DNA of 64,000 bases, from the NCBI GenBank assembly GCA_018296165.2, contig JACKQL020000006.1, forward strand, positions 372,001 through 436,000, given 5' to 3'. A program made the position numbers and the translations under genes. Shown here piece by piece: positions 1-11,520 of the stretch. This stretch comes from Termitomyces sp. T153. Its lineage: Eukaryota; Basidiomycota; Agaricomycetes; Agaricales; Lyophyllaceae. Within the stretch, counting starts at the first letter, position 1; each line of letters starts with the position of its first letter. The notes under the pieces are model-generated. The model had not been told where the DNA came from. It saw only the letters and a list, made by a program, of their open reading frames with translations, and did not search any database.

Positions 1-1430
1 GTCCAGCTTCTACAAATCGGAAACTCTCGAAACCCGTGTCTCCTTCCCGGTTCGCCGTTGCAGAGTAGAAATGGCTGCCTTCTGACTGAGCAATTCAGCA
101 GCTGAAATTCGGACGGCGAATGAGTGGCTGGACGCAATCGACGGGTCTTATTGCGCCTCAAATGGCGGGACGACCTCCTTTATGACCCAACACAAACCCC
201 TCCCAGACGGTTTCAGCGGCCATACCTGTGGGACCGCAACAGCGCCTTACGTCGTGTCTAACTCGCAGGCCGACCACGAGTACCGCTTCGCGCAGTTCTT
301 CTTGGGACGCCAGTGTGCTGAGTTTGCGATGCTCGTACTCGGGAGGGACCCCGTCCTCTACTGAGCCGGGAATAATGGGGTCAGTGGAGTACAACGCGGA
401 TACTGCCTTGACGAGAACTGCGAGTATCCATCTTCTACTTACCTCCCTAACCTCGGTTGCCTATTCTCTCGGGAATCGGGCTTCTCGTGCGGACGAAGTC
501 ACGCTTTTGGGTGTTTAACCTAATTACTGTTCCCTTCTCATGCTTCTCAAGGGTCTATGAACCCGAACACTACACACTTTCAATTCGTCATGGCCTGCAT
601 CTTATCCGTGGGTTACGGCGATCGGGGGGACGCAGGTCATGTCCGGAGTGGCAGCTATCCCTAGTGCAGAAGAGGTCTGGAATCAAGATATCATTCTTGG
701 TTTCTTCGAATCTGGAAGTCGTTTTAGTAATCGTTCTCCAGCCCCAGCCTACCAAAAACATGTGGACGAGGCATACATAGCCAGACTGGGAAAGAGCAAC
801 CCAACTAAGCCGAATAATAAAGGGGTACGTCCATTATTTCTAGAAGAAGACTTCTTCACTCTGAAGTGAACGTGTTCAGCGTGCATATCCGGACTTGAGT
901 ATAAATGCGTACGAGAAGTTTGCTTTTCATTCTAGGCTTGTTGATATAGGGGGTGGTGCTATGGATAGAGATTCGTTTCTGAGTATCGATAATGGCTCGG
1001 TCACTGTCAACAGTGCTATATCTGGTTCTGTGCCTATTGTCGCTTCCATTATTACCCTCGTCAATGATGCCCGACTTGCTGCTGGTAAGAAGCCCGTTGG
1101 GTTCGTCAACCCAACGGCTCGCACCCCATTTTTTCCGCTTTCAAAAGTGACTGGTTGACAATTCGGCATCATCAATAGATACATTCACTCATCTGCTTCA
1201 TCTACTTTGCAGGAGCCTTCAATGATATTACTAATGGTATCAGCCAAGGGTGTAGAGGACGTGAGTCCCAACTTGTTTCCGTACCCAGTTTTGATAGCGC
1301 AAGGTGGACGTGGTGGAGGGTTTAGAGCATGAGTTAATGATTGTTGGATCAGTCACTTGAAGTATATTGACATTAAGACTCCAACGATAAAGTCGCTGGA
1401 TGGGACCCTGCTAGGGTAGGTCCAGTATCA
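1..1430 (+). pseudogene. Decayed sedolisin (S53) peptidase, 5' end beyond window
   Basis: Fragments in shifting frames match secreted fungal S53 serine-carboxyl (tripeptidyl) peptidases in the right order. NEWLDAIDGSYC is at about 119-154. QCAEF is near 310. A version of the oxyanion SGD-G loop follows at 361-390, reading AGNNG, with a TGA directly before it. FSN-APAYQ is near 730. VPIVASII-LVNDARLAAGKKPVGFVNP is at 1036-1115 and includes the nucleophile region, now AISGS where GTSAS is expected. AFNDITNG is at 1216 and GWDPA near 1398; these last two carry the calcium-ligand aspartates of the family. Several stops and frame changes separate the pieces, more than introns explain, and the oxyanion Asp is Asn. 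The identification is from remembered family motifs. The sequence left of position 119 is unclear. I consider it a dead gene. Confidence 0.7.
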
Positions 1431-1599
1431 CCTTGAAGCAATCTGAATGAGTGCTGACAGTCATGATCAGCGTTAGGTAGCCCCAATCTCGGGAGGCTTA
1501 TCGAACAACGGTTCCCTGAAGGTCAAGCGTCTTCAATTTGTGTTATGTAGACTGTCTTGAATGAAGGATAGAAGTCGATGTATTGTACCATGTTACACA

Positions 1600-2127
1600 T
1601 CACAATTCGGGCATCTTACGCACAACCTTGCCCTCGTTCTTAGCGTGGAACGTTAACCGTTTCAAAATTTCCGAGTTCGACCATCGTTCCGGGGGTACCC
1701 GCTTGCCCGTGGCCCAATAATAGATATCCCAGTCTGCCTCGTCTAGTAACTGAACCCACATTCATATCCGTCAGCCTTCCGTGAGCCAAAAGATTGACTA
1801 GAGACTTACGCTGTCGTACTCTCGCATCTCCGCTTCACTCATTGAGCTCAGATTATCTTTCGCGAAGGTACTCAGCAAAAGATCGCTCTCTAAGGTCCCC
1901 CGCTTGCGTGACTGGTACACAAGTCGTGCACGAAGGGTATCAACAGATTCATTGAGTCTGGGCAACGGAGTCGGGGGTATGTCCTCCATGGTGGTCTGAG
2001 CGAGGTGTTCCGGGCTGTTGGGGAGCACCCATGGATCACCGCGGCGGTGCCATGTTACTGAAAAGGTACGCCTAGCGACAAGCAAGCGGCGGGTAGAGGT
2101 GAGTGTGCATTGGCCGAAATTCTGCAG
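1600..2127 (-). CDS. SDH5: Succinate dehydrogenase assembly factor 2, mitochondrial (SDHAF2/Sdh5)
   Basis: Two exons, 2127-1810 and 1749-1600, joined by a GTAAGT...CAG intron, give 155 aa. The family core is plain: [19 protein letters not shown], then MREYDS, and after the splice [16 protein letters not shown] followed by ERWSNSEIL. This family attaches FAD covalently to the flavoprotein subunit of complex II in the mitochondrial matrix. I chose the Met at 2127 because what follows ([20 protein letters not shown]) is basic and hydroxylated with no acidic residues, like a mitochondrial presequence. The frame is open further upstream to 2235, so a longer start with a hydrophobic stretch is possible but less like the family. 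It is the first of three small minus-strand genes. No oddities seen. Confidence 0.9.
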
Positions 2128-2813
2128 CATGACGGCAATAGCCAAAGTCGTGATAACAAAAAATGAAGGCAACAAGAAAAATCTTCTCACCCCTTTTCGG
2201 GCTGAGCCATATCGACCCAACAGCAATTGAGCCAATCAGTCACTTCCTTTATCTCTCGCCCTTCACTCCTTAATCTGCCTTGAACCAATGCTATCTTCTA
2301 TACTATTTGGTAGGTTGTCATACGATCGCGCGCAGACTGTCCTCTTAGTTCATCATCCTCGGCAAGTTAACTTTAGCATCGATTGCAATTTGTCTCGCTT
2401 GTTCATCCCAGTCTTCACCCCTATCCTAATGAAATCATGTGTTCATCAAATTCGGTTTTGATATGATCACAAGATACGATTACTCCAGGTAAGTGTCGAA
2501 CATGAACCAAGTACAAATCACTATAGGTTTGCGCCACGCTCGGGGCACGAGTCAACAAAGTTTGTTTGATTTTTCGTGCTTTAGAGACTGAATATCGAGA
2601 ATTTCAACCCAAATTAAATGTTCCAATGAGGACTCGAAGAATGCAGAAACATAAATCTATACGAAGGCCGCTCTAGGAAAGTGGTTATTACATATGTACA
2701 GTTTGATATACTACTGCAACAGGTAAGAATACAATTGACCTTTGAATCACCTAAAAAAAGACGTACATCATACAGCTTGATGTTGGATCATCTATCTCTT
2801 TGGAAGTCTTTCC
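2128..2813. other. Intergenic, no gene seen
   Basis: About 690 bp between the start of the SDHAF2 gene and the 3' end of the next minus-strand gene. It must hold the promoter of the former and terminator of the latter. I see no ORF or RNA gene I can support. Confidence 0.5.
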
Positions 2814-3451
2814 TCAAGAAGAGGCTCCAAGCACCTCCGGCACGTCAGTCTTCTCGACCATTGGAGGTGTGTTCTTCAGTTTTGGAGGCGTAGTCTTCTC
2901 ATAACTATTCACATAATCTGGGCTCTTGGTGTACGCGACCGAGCTGCCCGGTTTTTTCGCGCGCTGAGGGGTCGGCTGCTCCAGCCTTCCACGAATCCTA
3001 TCCGATTTCGTGGAAGGTTGGAAGTTTGCAACCGTAGAGTGCCCGCTGTAGTGTTCCTTGAGAGGAGGGGGGATAACAACCCCGCGAGACTGATGGCGTG
3101 AGAGAGGAAGCTCAATAGCACCTGGAACAGGATTGGCAGCCCCACGGGACGCAACATGGGCAAGGAGGTATTCGTCTAGTTGCAATGGGTCGTGAGATCG
3201 CTAGGTAAACAATGGAATGATATTGAAACCGTACAATAGGGAAGGTCACCTCTTTCGGCTTTCTTCCTTTGCATGCGGTGGAGGTTCCAGTAGAAACCGC
3301 CGAGGCTGGCCGCGACGATAGAGCCCCCAAACAGAACGGTCTACTAAAATGATTTAATGAGGAAACTCACAAGTTATAAATTGATCAAACCTACCTGACC
3401 AACGGTCAACGACGGCACCCTAAGTGGGAGTCCCTTAGGAATGTTTGACAT
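2814..3451 (-). CDS. Small single-TM protein, unknown function
   Basis: Three-exon model: 3451-3395 (MSNIPKGLPLRVPSLTVGQ), 3340-3250 (a membrane span TVLFGGSIVAASLGGFYW, then NLHRMQRKKAER), and 3175-2814 (DEYLLAHVASRG, then a long Pro/Lys/Ser-rich tail). Introns are GTAGGT...TAG and GTGACC...TAG. The last acceptor was chosen because it keeps frame. The protein is about 169 aa: short N-terminus, one transmembrane helix, basic stop-transfer segment, hydrophilic and probably disordered C-terminus ending in VPEVLGASS. I do not recognise the family. Size and topology recall small inner-mitochondrial-membrane proteins, and it lies beside SDHAF2, but that is inference only. The tail could use a different acceptor. 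Confidence 0.55.
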
Positions 3452-3799
3452 GGCACTTGTAGATAAAGACTTCAGGGACCTGCGAGCTTGGATCTGGAGG
3501 GGGAGCTTTTCTTCTCACGAGAACAATTCTTAAGTAAAAACTCTATATATCATCTGAAAATGTCTCAACGCTCGACGCAATTGAAAAAACGATGACGCAG
3601 GGCGTTGGATCTGAGACATTTGCATCAAGTAGTACTCCACGACGCGTCACGTCATGTGCAGTGAATATGTGACAGAACTTTGGCTTCAAAAACAGTGGAG
3701 CTGACGCATTGAAGAGTGTCATGGATACTAATCGCGTTTTGTTGCATTGTTCGATACAGGGACATTCTGTAATGAAGCTGGGAAAGGATGTGAGTATAT

Positions 3800-4031
3800 T
3801 CATTCAGTGAGTACAATATAAAGGGGCGTACAAGCTCGGTACTCGTCCAAATCCTGTCTTCTCTTTCCCGCAATATTGCGCTTAGCAATGTAGAGAGTCA
3901 CTCCAGCTACCAACAGCACCCCAGCGAATCCTACACCCTGTGTACAGCGTTATTCAATCTTGAGACAATTCTAAAAAAAACTGTCTACCCACCATGTGTT
4001 TCGGCGCATCTAGCTTGACATTAAAGGGCAT
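3800..4031 (-). CDS. Very small single-TM protein (57 aa), unknown
   Basis: Two exons, 4031-3993 (MPFNVKLDAPKHM) and 3937-3800, with a GTGGGT...CAG intron in phase 0. The second exon encodes a clear membrane helix (GVGFAGVLLVAGVTLYIA) followed at once by a strongly basic KRNIAGKRRQDLDEYRA stretch. Nothing else of this size in the region has so regular a pattern of short N-terminus, helix and positive stop-transfer. I do not recognise the family. It resembles small mitochondrial inner-membrane proteins in layout. An additional 3' exon after DEYRA is possible, since the present tail CTPLYIVLTE looks less constrained. Same strand as the two preceding small genes. Confidence 0.55.
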
Positions 4032-7000
4032 CTAGCCTTGGTTCTAGCGAGTTCTATGTATGTATCAATTTCTCTTTGCGGTCGTTGCGAGTCCAACTCA
4101 AGCAATAAATCTGGCATTTGTCATTATTTATTCTTAGGATGATTACGTGAACAGTGTTTTGTACAAGCGATTATACATCTCCACTTGGAAAAATTAAGTC
4201 AGCACAACAGTCCAACTCCGGAGGATCGCAGTCTCTCGAAATTCCCGCGGAATGAGCTGGAAAGAGCACCTTTATGTAGTGATATTTACGTTGGAATGTG
4301 CAGCGTGTTGCTCGTCGCTGCGTTTCCCGCTTGACGCGGATTCATAACAGGGACCTCGATAATCCCGCTTGCTTCGAAATTTTACATATATGTGTGGTTT
4401 TCTGTGGTCTCCCGAGAAGACACCCGCATGCGTAAAACTGACGGGTCCTACTCTGCTCCAAACTATTTTTCCCAGTTGCCGAAGCGAGTTAGATCGATTC
4501 ATGGCACCGGAGATATTTTCTCAACCAAAGATAACAAGCGAGTCCTAAGTATTACGTCGTGGTACATAGAACTCTCAGACAAAGGACAAATACTTATGTA
4601 GACTTTTACCCTGAGAACCTCTAGATCTTGAAACACGCCTAGAAATCGCGGCAGAAAAATCGCGTATTCCATGTTCGTCCTACCAACCAGGAACCCGTTG
4701 CTCCTCATCCGCGTGGATTATTCATGTGATCCAAGCAATAATCAGTCTGTCGTCCTTGCCTCGGACCATACGAGACGCTATCGATGGGAGATCTGATATT
4801 TCATCCGGAGACAGACGCTGCGCTCTATGTGATGTGAACTTACCGAGATGGGCAGCATCGATAAGTGTCGTGATGCAACAATGATCCACCAAAAGCATGG
4901 GCGCCATGCACGCTGTACGCTGAGCAATTGCAATGAGGACTGGATTCCCGAACAGTGGGGGAAATTGTAGCCTGCCTGATGATGGTAGTTGCCTCGGTAA
5001 CCGTTGTGTTGGTACACTATGCCTTAAATCAGCAACGAATCGAACCGTATCGAACCGGGTAGATTCCCTCTCTTTATGGGCTGTGAAGACGATGATACGG
5101 TGGGGTTTGACAGAAGACGTGGATGTCTTTCAGAGGGCGGAACTAGTGAGGCACGTTGGGCCTCATGTCAGATGGAACGGTCTAGAACAGTGCCCACGAC
5201 CAACACTTCCATGATAATAAACTTGTTGGGTAGATCTCTACCTGAAAAGGGGGCGGTTATGTCATTAATTTAGATTGCATTTGTTGGTGATTTTTTACTT
5301 TACAAACGGCTAAATGTCATGCGCTATTTAACTCAGCCCCGGCTTTACTTTGCTCCTACACCAGTCCCTACGTCCCCCTGCTCCACTGCCTACTGTCCAC
5401 ATCCATATTCCGCCATGCCGGGTGTTGTAATAGGAAATTCGACACGCATCTGGGAGGTGAATGTCCACTGGGAAGTCTACAGCCAATGCTGTATGTGGGA
5501 TCCGCGAAGCCGATGCGTAAACATATGGGAATGCATTAAGGATCGTAGGTCTCTTTATATTTTGTATCTATCAACATCCTCTCATGCACTCTCTAGACGA
5601 CTCCAAGCCTGGCACCGAGGTTTGTGTGGGTATCTCTTGCCGTCATCGTCATCTGATCATCCCTTCCAGCCACCCAACGACACTTACTGGCGATACGTTG
5701 CGCGCAGATAAGAGATTTCTCTCTACACGACGGGTAAACACCCCGAGGTAGCACATCATATCACCTCATTACCATGATTCATATATGCCTCCACTATTTA
5801 TGCGCCCTCGGTTTTTGTCACGCATCGTATGCCTGCTCTGCTCGGTCTCACTCTCGTACGCTACCGCCTTGTCTCTACTGATGTAGACCGCGGAACCACC
5901 GAGTCCCGCTATATCCAGTCCGCCCTGCGCATATATGGAAGGCTGGATCCTCCAAAACCGCCGAATATACACCGCTGCTTGGTCCACGGCCTTTCGGATT
6001 CAAGGTTGTCTTTTAGTCTCTATGTCTTTAGCTTTTCTTTCGCATATTCTGTACCAGGTCACACGTACATTGCACTCTCATCTTCATCGCAAACCGGGTT
6101 TCTTTTCTCTCTTCTCTTTGCTTAGTCAAGTCGAATACTTCCATCGTCTCCCTGTCCAATTCTCTCTGATACCTGTAGAATGATTTAGTCAGCCTAGTCA
6201 TACGCATATAATTATCATTACTGCATATATTATACACAGTCAACAATTTGTATCTGTTCAATTCGGTGGAAGCCATGCGCAGTTTGGATGACGCATTACG
6301 GGTGACGTCACTACATCGCTACCTCATTCCTATTGCTACCCTCATTCCATGAGCCGCGCGTGAAGCTTAGAAGGATACTATGTACATATATATATATATA
6401 TATCTCAAACTATATAACTTAAATCATATGCGTAAGCATTTATATTTAACCCCAGCTATCACTCAGATGGCTGTCCGGTACGAATACCCGGAGGTTCTAT
6501 TAGCACGTACTCGAATATATTTCGAGTTTCGAGTGATTGATGGCGGACACAATAATGCAGTGTGCCTGGGAAGCGAGTGTATGGACAATAGTGGTAGTTG
6601 ATAAGCCAGTAAAACTGTGCATAAACCTCTCATAGGCCTAGTCACATCCCGCTGGTTTCGTAGCACCGGCAGTACGGCAAAGGGGTTAGTAGGCTCGTAC
6701 AGCTTATAATCCAAATTTAAAATCTGACCCAACAATCTGACCCAACGATACCGATGCTTCATACGATATCCAAAGTGGATAGGCGCGAAGCGTATATTAA
6801 TGGCGTGTCAAGGGCCTCACATATTTGGTGAGACAGGACAGAAAGGAAGTTGAGAAGCGATGGGTGTCTGTCAGTATGCTCGTGAATGTCAAAGTTATTC
6901 ACACTCTTATCGGAAGATCTGATCAGGTTGACGTGAGAGTTACTACTGAATTGTTTTGATTCACTTTGGCGCCATGTAGTACATCAATAGGTGACACTGG

Positions 7001-9335
7001 TCCAACTGACTGATCAAGTTCTGCCGCAATGCCATTATTCGTTTGATTGTGTTCGGGTATCAGTCGTACTCTAAAATAGACGTACTATCCACGACCAACT
7101 CCACATACATTGTGACGCGATCTAATAAGAATGTAACGCCACAAGAAAATTGTGTTTGCATTTAGTTGGCTATATTCAGAAATGTCGAAGACAGTTCGGA
7201 TAGTTGTTACTGAAGAGATGTTCACGAGATCATGGGGCTTTCATTGCGTCTGAGGCAAAGGAAGGGAAAGAAGAGAAGTTGCAAGCACGTGCAATTGAAT
7301 TTGGATAGGCAAGCTGGAAGTCGTTTTAGAGAAGGGATGCCTCGTTGATGTCTGACTGGAATGGTATGAAGGCTCTGATTGGTTTTGGAACTTCTTCACA
7401 GGGAAGACCTTCAGCCGTAAACCTGGAATTTGTACGATCACAAGGCCACAGCTGAGTCATGGTGGGGGTTATGTAGATTTTTCGACACTTCTGTGTGTGC
7501 AATTAATCACCGTCAGCAAAACATTACACGACAACGCTGAGATTAATATTGGACCTTGAACGTGAGCCAAGCGGTGGTTCGTGTGGCATTCGAGATGGTA
7601 CCATTGCGGTGTACCGTAGAGTCACTGACACCGTTTGTCACTCCGAGACCACCGCCGCCCATCAGCGTAAGCTAACTGGGGTCTACACATGTCCGCAATA
7701 ACCAGTGAACCGAAACCCCTGTTGACCGGCAAGAATACATCTTGAGCACGAGTAACCTCAAGGTCCATTTTTCAAGCTTTAGCACCCCAGAAATTTTCGC
7801 TCCGAGCACCTTCATCTATGGATGTATCTGTCGAGATGAACGAGTCAAATGGTCATCACCAGGTCTCAAAGAACTCGCTTATTCACAATGTAATTGTTAA
7901 GTCGAGTCAGCTGGGCGAAATCCAGGCCACCGAAGGAATCGCTATGCCTCACTCGGTCCCTCAGCCTAGGGATTTGATAGAAGCTTTCAAGGCTCGGGTT
8001 CTTGATTTTACATTTTTTGCACGATTCATCTCGTAACATATCATTGAAATGGTGTCGTAAACGTGATGAAGACCAAATAGATGAGATGAGATGTTGATGC
8101 CCTGATTGAATTTTCAAAAATGGCAAAGACCTTGACGGAAAGATCCCCGAGAGCTAAGGAACTATGATAATCAGTCCTTGTTCGCGCGGCGGGGTTCTAA
8201 ATCAACATTTTCCTCCAGCGTGAGTTATTCGCCGACGATGACAACGCATTCTAAGATACTACGATACCCCTTACTCTCTAGGGAAGACAACCGGCATGGG
8301 AGATCGTCAAAAGCTCCCGAGGTCAAGCTGGGGTACTCAGTCCTACGATCAATCGATGAGCAATTTATCCGTGATTCCTAGACGAAATCCGAACTAGGTA
8401 AGGGACATATCTATAAAATTTTAGCGCGAATAGATATAATCAAACCTGACTGGCGTGCCTTCCACACGTTGTAGATGCCGGTTCGAAGCCCGCAATATTC
8501 AAAGGTAGCCGCTATCGATTGATCCAAGGTTCCTGTGAAACATTGGGTTGGCGTCACAATTCAGACACTCCAGCAGTAAATCAGAAGAAAGTACACGCTA
8601 GACAGATTGGCTGATTGAGCATGAAGCTAAGACTCAAATACGATACGAGAAATCGGAGATTTGGTTGAGGACGCCAGATAACCCCGAGGTATTCTATTCC
8701 TTCGCCCTTGTGGACGCTCGAAGTAGCTCTTGGAAGGCGGATGGTGAACATGATTTGAACATTACCTAGTTAAATTGAGGACATTGAGTGCACATAGATG
8801 CTAATATGGCAGACGGACGCTTCTACAGAGATATGTCAAGTAGAGTTCACCATTCAAGAGTCAAATAAACGAGCCATCGAAAGAAATGTAAGACACAGTA
8901 CATCGTACTTCAACTGCTGAGCTCACGCAGCAGAAGACATAAAGAGTGACGGAGCTGGAGAGCTTGACAGACCAGTGATCTGATTGACAGAATCCGAGTA
9001 TATTGACGGATCCGGGTTACCGTGTGCGTTTCCAGCACATGTCCATGCCTTGAGGGGGCTGGCGTTGAGAGAGACAAGAACATAGCTTGCATGTTGAATC
9101 TTTAGAAAGTATCCTATCGGTGACAAAGACACAGGGAGCAGTGGAGATTGTTGGGCAAATCCACCATCGTCGTGGTCGCGGTTACAAATTGATCAGTGTT
9201 TGAACAGCCACAATCTTCATCTACTTATGTCTCCCCGTTAACTCGAGTTACGTTGGCTGGTGTGTGCTCTATACCACTTCTTCATTATATCCAGACCAGG
9301 TCAACTTTCTTGTAATCGAAGAGTTGCTGTTGTCA
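4032..9335. other. Long stretch without a supported gene
   Basis: Open frames here (longest about 130 codons, at 5319-5711 on the plus strand) have the composition of chance ORFs, overlap each other on both strands, and show no motif or intron-exon pattern I recognise. A short AT dinucleotide run is at about 6385-6403. This may be promoter or decayed sequence. I can name nothing in it. Confidence 0.5.
6385..6403. repeat. (AT)n microsatellite
   Basis: About nine and a half AT dinucleotide units in a row, within an AT-rich intergenic stretch. Confidence 0.9.
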
Positions 9336-10940
9336 ATGAACCTATGGCGCAGGATCTCAAGACGACTTATGGACAGCCTGGATAACCGTAATTCTGAGGA
9401 GGAATACCAACTTCTCGCGACGGGTTCGCCTTCTTCTTATCCCAGTCATGTTCAGCGCCGACGACGCTCAAGAGTTCAAGGATGCCTACGTCACCATACT
9501 CTCCGACGAATACTAGGCTTCGTCGTCCTAATACCCATTTTTTTGCTTCTTGGCGTGTTGTGGTCTGGTGTGCCCCCGAGTTTCGAAGATATACGAGAAT
9601 TTGAACGAAATTTACCTCAACACTATGTGACCCAAGTGCACGCGAAGGGTGGGAAGTACATTCGTTTTCCAGATCATTTGTGGGGGCACGGGTTTAATAA
9701 CGTTCTTCAAGAAGCGTGCGTCGTTTGAACGTAGTAGCCTGACTGATATTCAAGCGAGTGATACGCTAGGCTCCTCTTGCACTACGTGGCTGAGAAATCC
9801 GACCGTTCTTATGTCTTTGAGGACTATGTCTGGTCACATCTGCCTTTCCGATACACGCTTTACGACTTTGCATTACGTCCCGTAAGACTACCGATGAACG
9901 CATTTATATCTGGGCCTACCGCAGGAAGCCTTGGTCCACACAGTGCGGCTGTTAACGTCGAATTCTGGGACATGGTCTGTCCACCTCATATGCGACGTGT
10001 CATCAGTTCGAAGGACTCGCCGAGTGATGCGGAGGGCAACGAAATTGTCGACTGGTGGGTGGAGCGCTTAAAAGTCGTGCAAGATGATTGCCTGGAGATA
10101 GATTCGAAGGAAAAGGTCATATTCGACCGTGCGTGAGTGCTAATTTCCACTATCCAAATCCCTAATCTGTTTGATTGTAACTGTCCCTTCCTACTCATGC
10201 AGCTTCTTTGACAGCGACCGAATAATCTCATTATGGCCAGATTTTTCCTCCTCGCCGATCATCACAAGATACCTCTGGTCGCCGCTCGTCTACTCCGCCC
10301 TTCTACGCAATTTCCCTATCCTCCAGCCTGAATCAATTCCAGCATTATACGATTTCTCCACGAACACCACTCTTACAGGCCTTGTTGCTCTACACCTTCG
10401 TCGAGGTGATTACAAACGACATTGTCCACGCCTTGCGGGATGGAAATCTCAATACAATGGTCTGAACCGGCTTTCAGATCTTCCAGACAAGTTTGACTCG
10501 TCACCATATACCTACGAGAGCGACGAGTATAACGATTATTATATGCAACACTGCCTCCCGACCGTCGAGCAGCTTGTAACACGGCTCTCTGAAATAAGGA
10601 AGGAGAATCAGGAGCTGAAGAGAGTATATGTCCTGACCAATGCCTGGGGATTTTGGTTGAATGGATTGAAGGAGGCGCTATTGAAAGATGGCTGGCAGGA
10701 CCTCAAAAGCACTCTTGACTTGTTCCTAGATCCCAAACAAGCTCAAGTCGCGGCAGCAGTGGACATGGCCATTGCTGAGAGGTCACAGGTATTTATCGGC
10801 AATGGTGTAAGTTGTTCCTATCATTGGTACTTATCGCAACGTCTGACTAAAACTATTTTCAGTTCTCAAGCTTGACCTCGAATATAATCATGCTTCGGAT
10901 GGTAAAAGGACTTAAAGTATCGTCGAACCGTTTCTTGTGA
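9336..10940 (+). CDS. Type II membrane glycosyltransferase, O-fucosyltransferase-like
   Basis: Four exons (9336-9715, 9770-10132, 10203-10806, 10863-10940) sum to 474 aa with all phases consistent. The N-terminus is cytoplasmic and basic (MNLWRRISRRL), followed by one membrane anchor near residues 65-85 (ILGFVVLIPIFLLLGVLW), the usual Golgi type II layout. Family marks are GHGFNNVLQEALLLHYVAE in the first third, the HLRRGDY element (HxRRGD, GDP-sugar site of fucosyltransferase-type enzymes) in exon 3, and the C-terminal FIGNGFSSLTSNIIMLRM. Together these fit the fungal proteins annotated as GDP-fucose O-fucosyltransferase-like. The substrate cannot be told from sequence. An open frame extends upstream to a non-ATG codon; the first good ATG is at 9336. 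Confidence 0.8.
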
Positions 10941-11111
10941 CTATGGATAAGATGATTTCATATTACAACTGCCTGATTGCCGTCGATTTGTTCTGTACTT
11001 ATATGCAATATTTTCCAGGATACACAGATGAATTTAAACTTGAAGGGTAATGTGCGGATCCGGCGCGCAAGAGAGTAATTGTAAGCGATGACGTCGTTCT
11101 CACCATCACCA

Positions 11112-11118
11112 TATATAA
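11112..11118 (+). promoter_or_regulatory. TATA box of the small gene at 11,191
   Basis: TATATAA lies 73 bp upstream of the start codon, followed by a C/A-rich leader. Spacing fits a TATA promoter. Confidence 0.5.
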
Positions 11119-11190
11119 AGCCTGTCTCAAACAATCTCACACCCTAAAAACACCGCCCAGACCACGATACTCTTAGCTTAAGCTTCGAAA

Positions 11191-11520
11191 ATGCATCGCA
11201 CTATCGTTCGTCAGCAGATGATTGGTGGCGCCGACAGGTTCATGGGAGGCATGGGAACAGGCAGTGGGCCTCGCGGTAATAACAACGTGGTGAGAAACCA
11301 TCGTAGTACAATTGACTTTCTTTTCACATTCATCACAGATGTTGGGTGTAGCCGCGCTTGTTGGTATCACAGGTTTAGTCTATTGGTTGGGCTATCGTGA
11401 CATGGACAAACGACACAAGAATGATGGTAGGTGAGCTGGAGTACACACGACACCAGGGTGCTTACAGGTCATCAAAGGCCCAAGGAAAGCATGATTGGAG
11501 AAATCATCCCTCAATTATAG
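11191..11520 (+). CDS. Small single-TM protein (79 aa), unknown
   Basis: Three exons: 11191-11289, 11339-11426 and 11468-11520, with introns GTGAGA...CAG and GTAGGT...CAG. Total length is 240 nt, in frame. The product starts MHRTIVRQQMIGGADRFMGG with a glycine-rich segment, has one membrane helix MLGVAALVGITGLVYWLGY, then a charged RDMDKRHKND and a short tail ending IIPQL. The basic N-terminus plus a single helix suggests a small mitochondrial inner-membrane protein, for example a respiratory-chain accessory subunit. That is inference, and I do not recognise the family. Three consistent splice junctions and an upstream TATA box support a real gene. Confidence 0.65.

Noticed and set aside
4272..5711. 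Several ORFs of 60-130 codons on both strands
   Set aside because: No domain, no splice pattern, overlapping in several frames, composition of random sequence.
8410..8515. Possible tRNA because of GGTTCGAAGCC near 8,480
   Set aside because: Box B is good, but no matching box A, the T stem has a mismatch, and the putative acceptor halves pair poorly. I do not call a tRNA.
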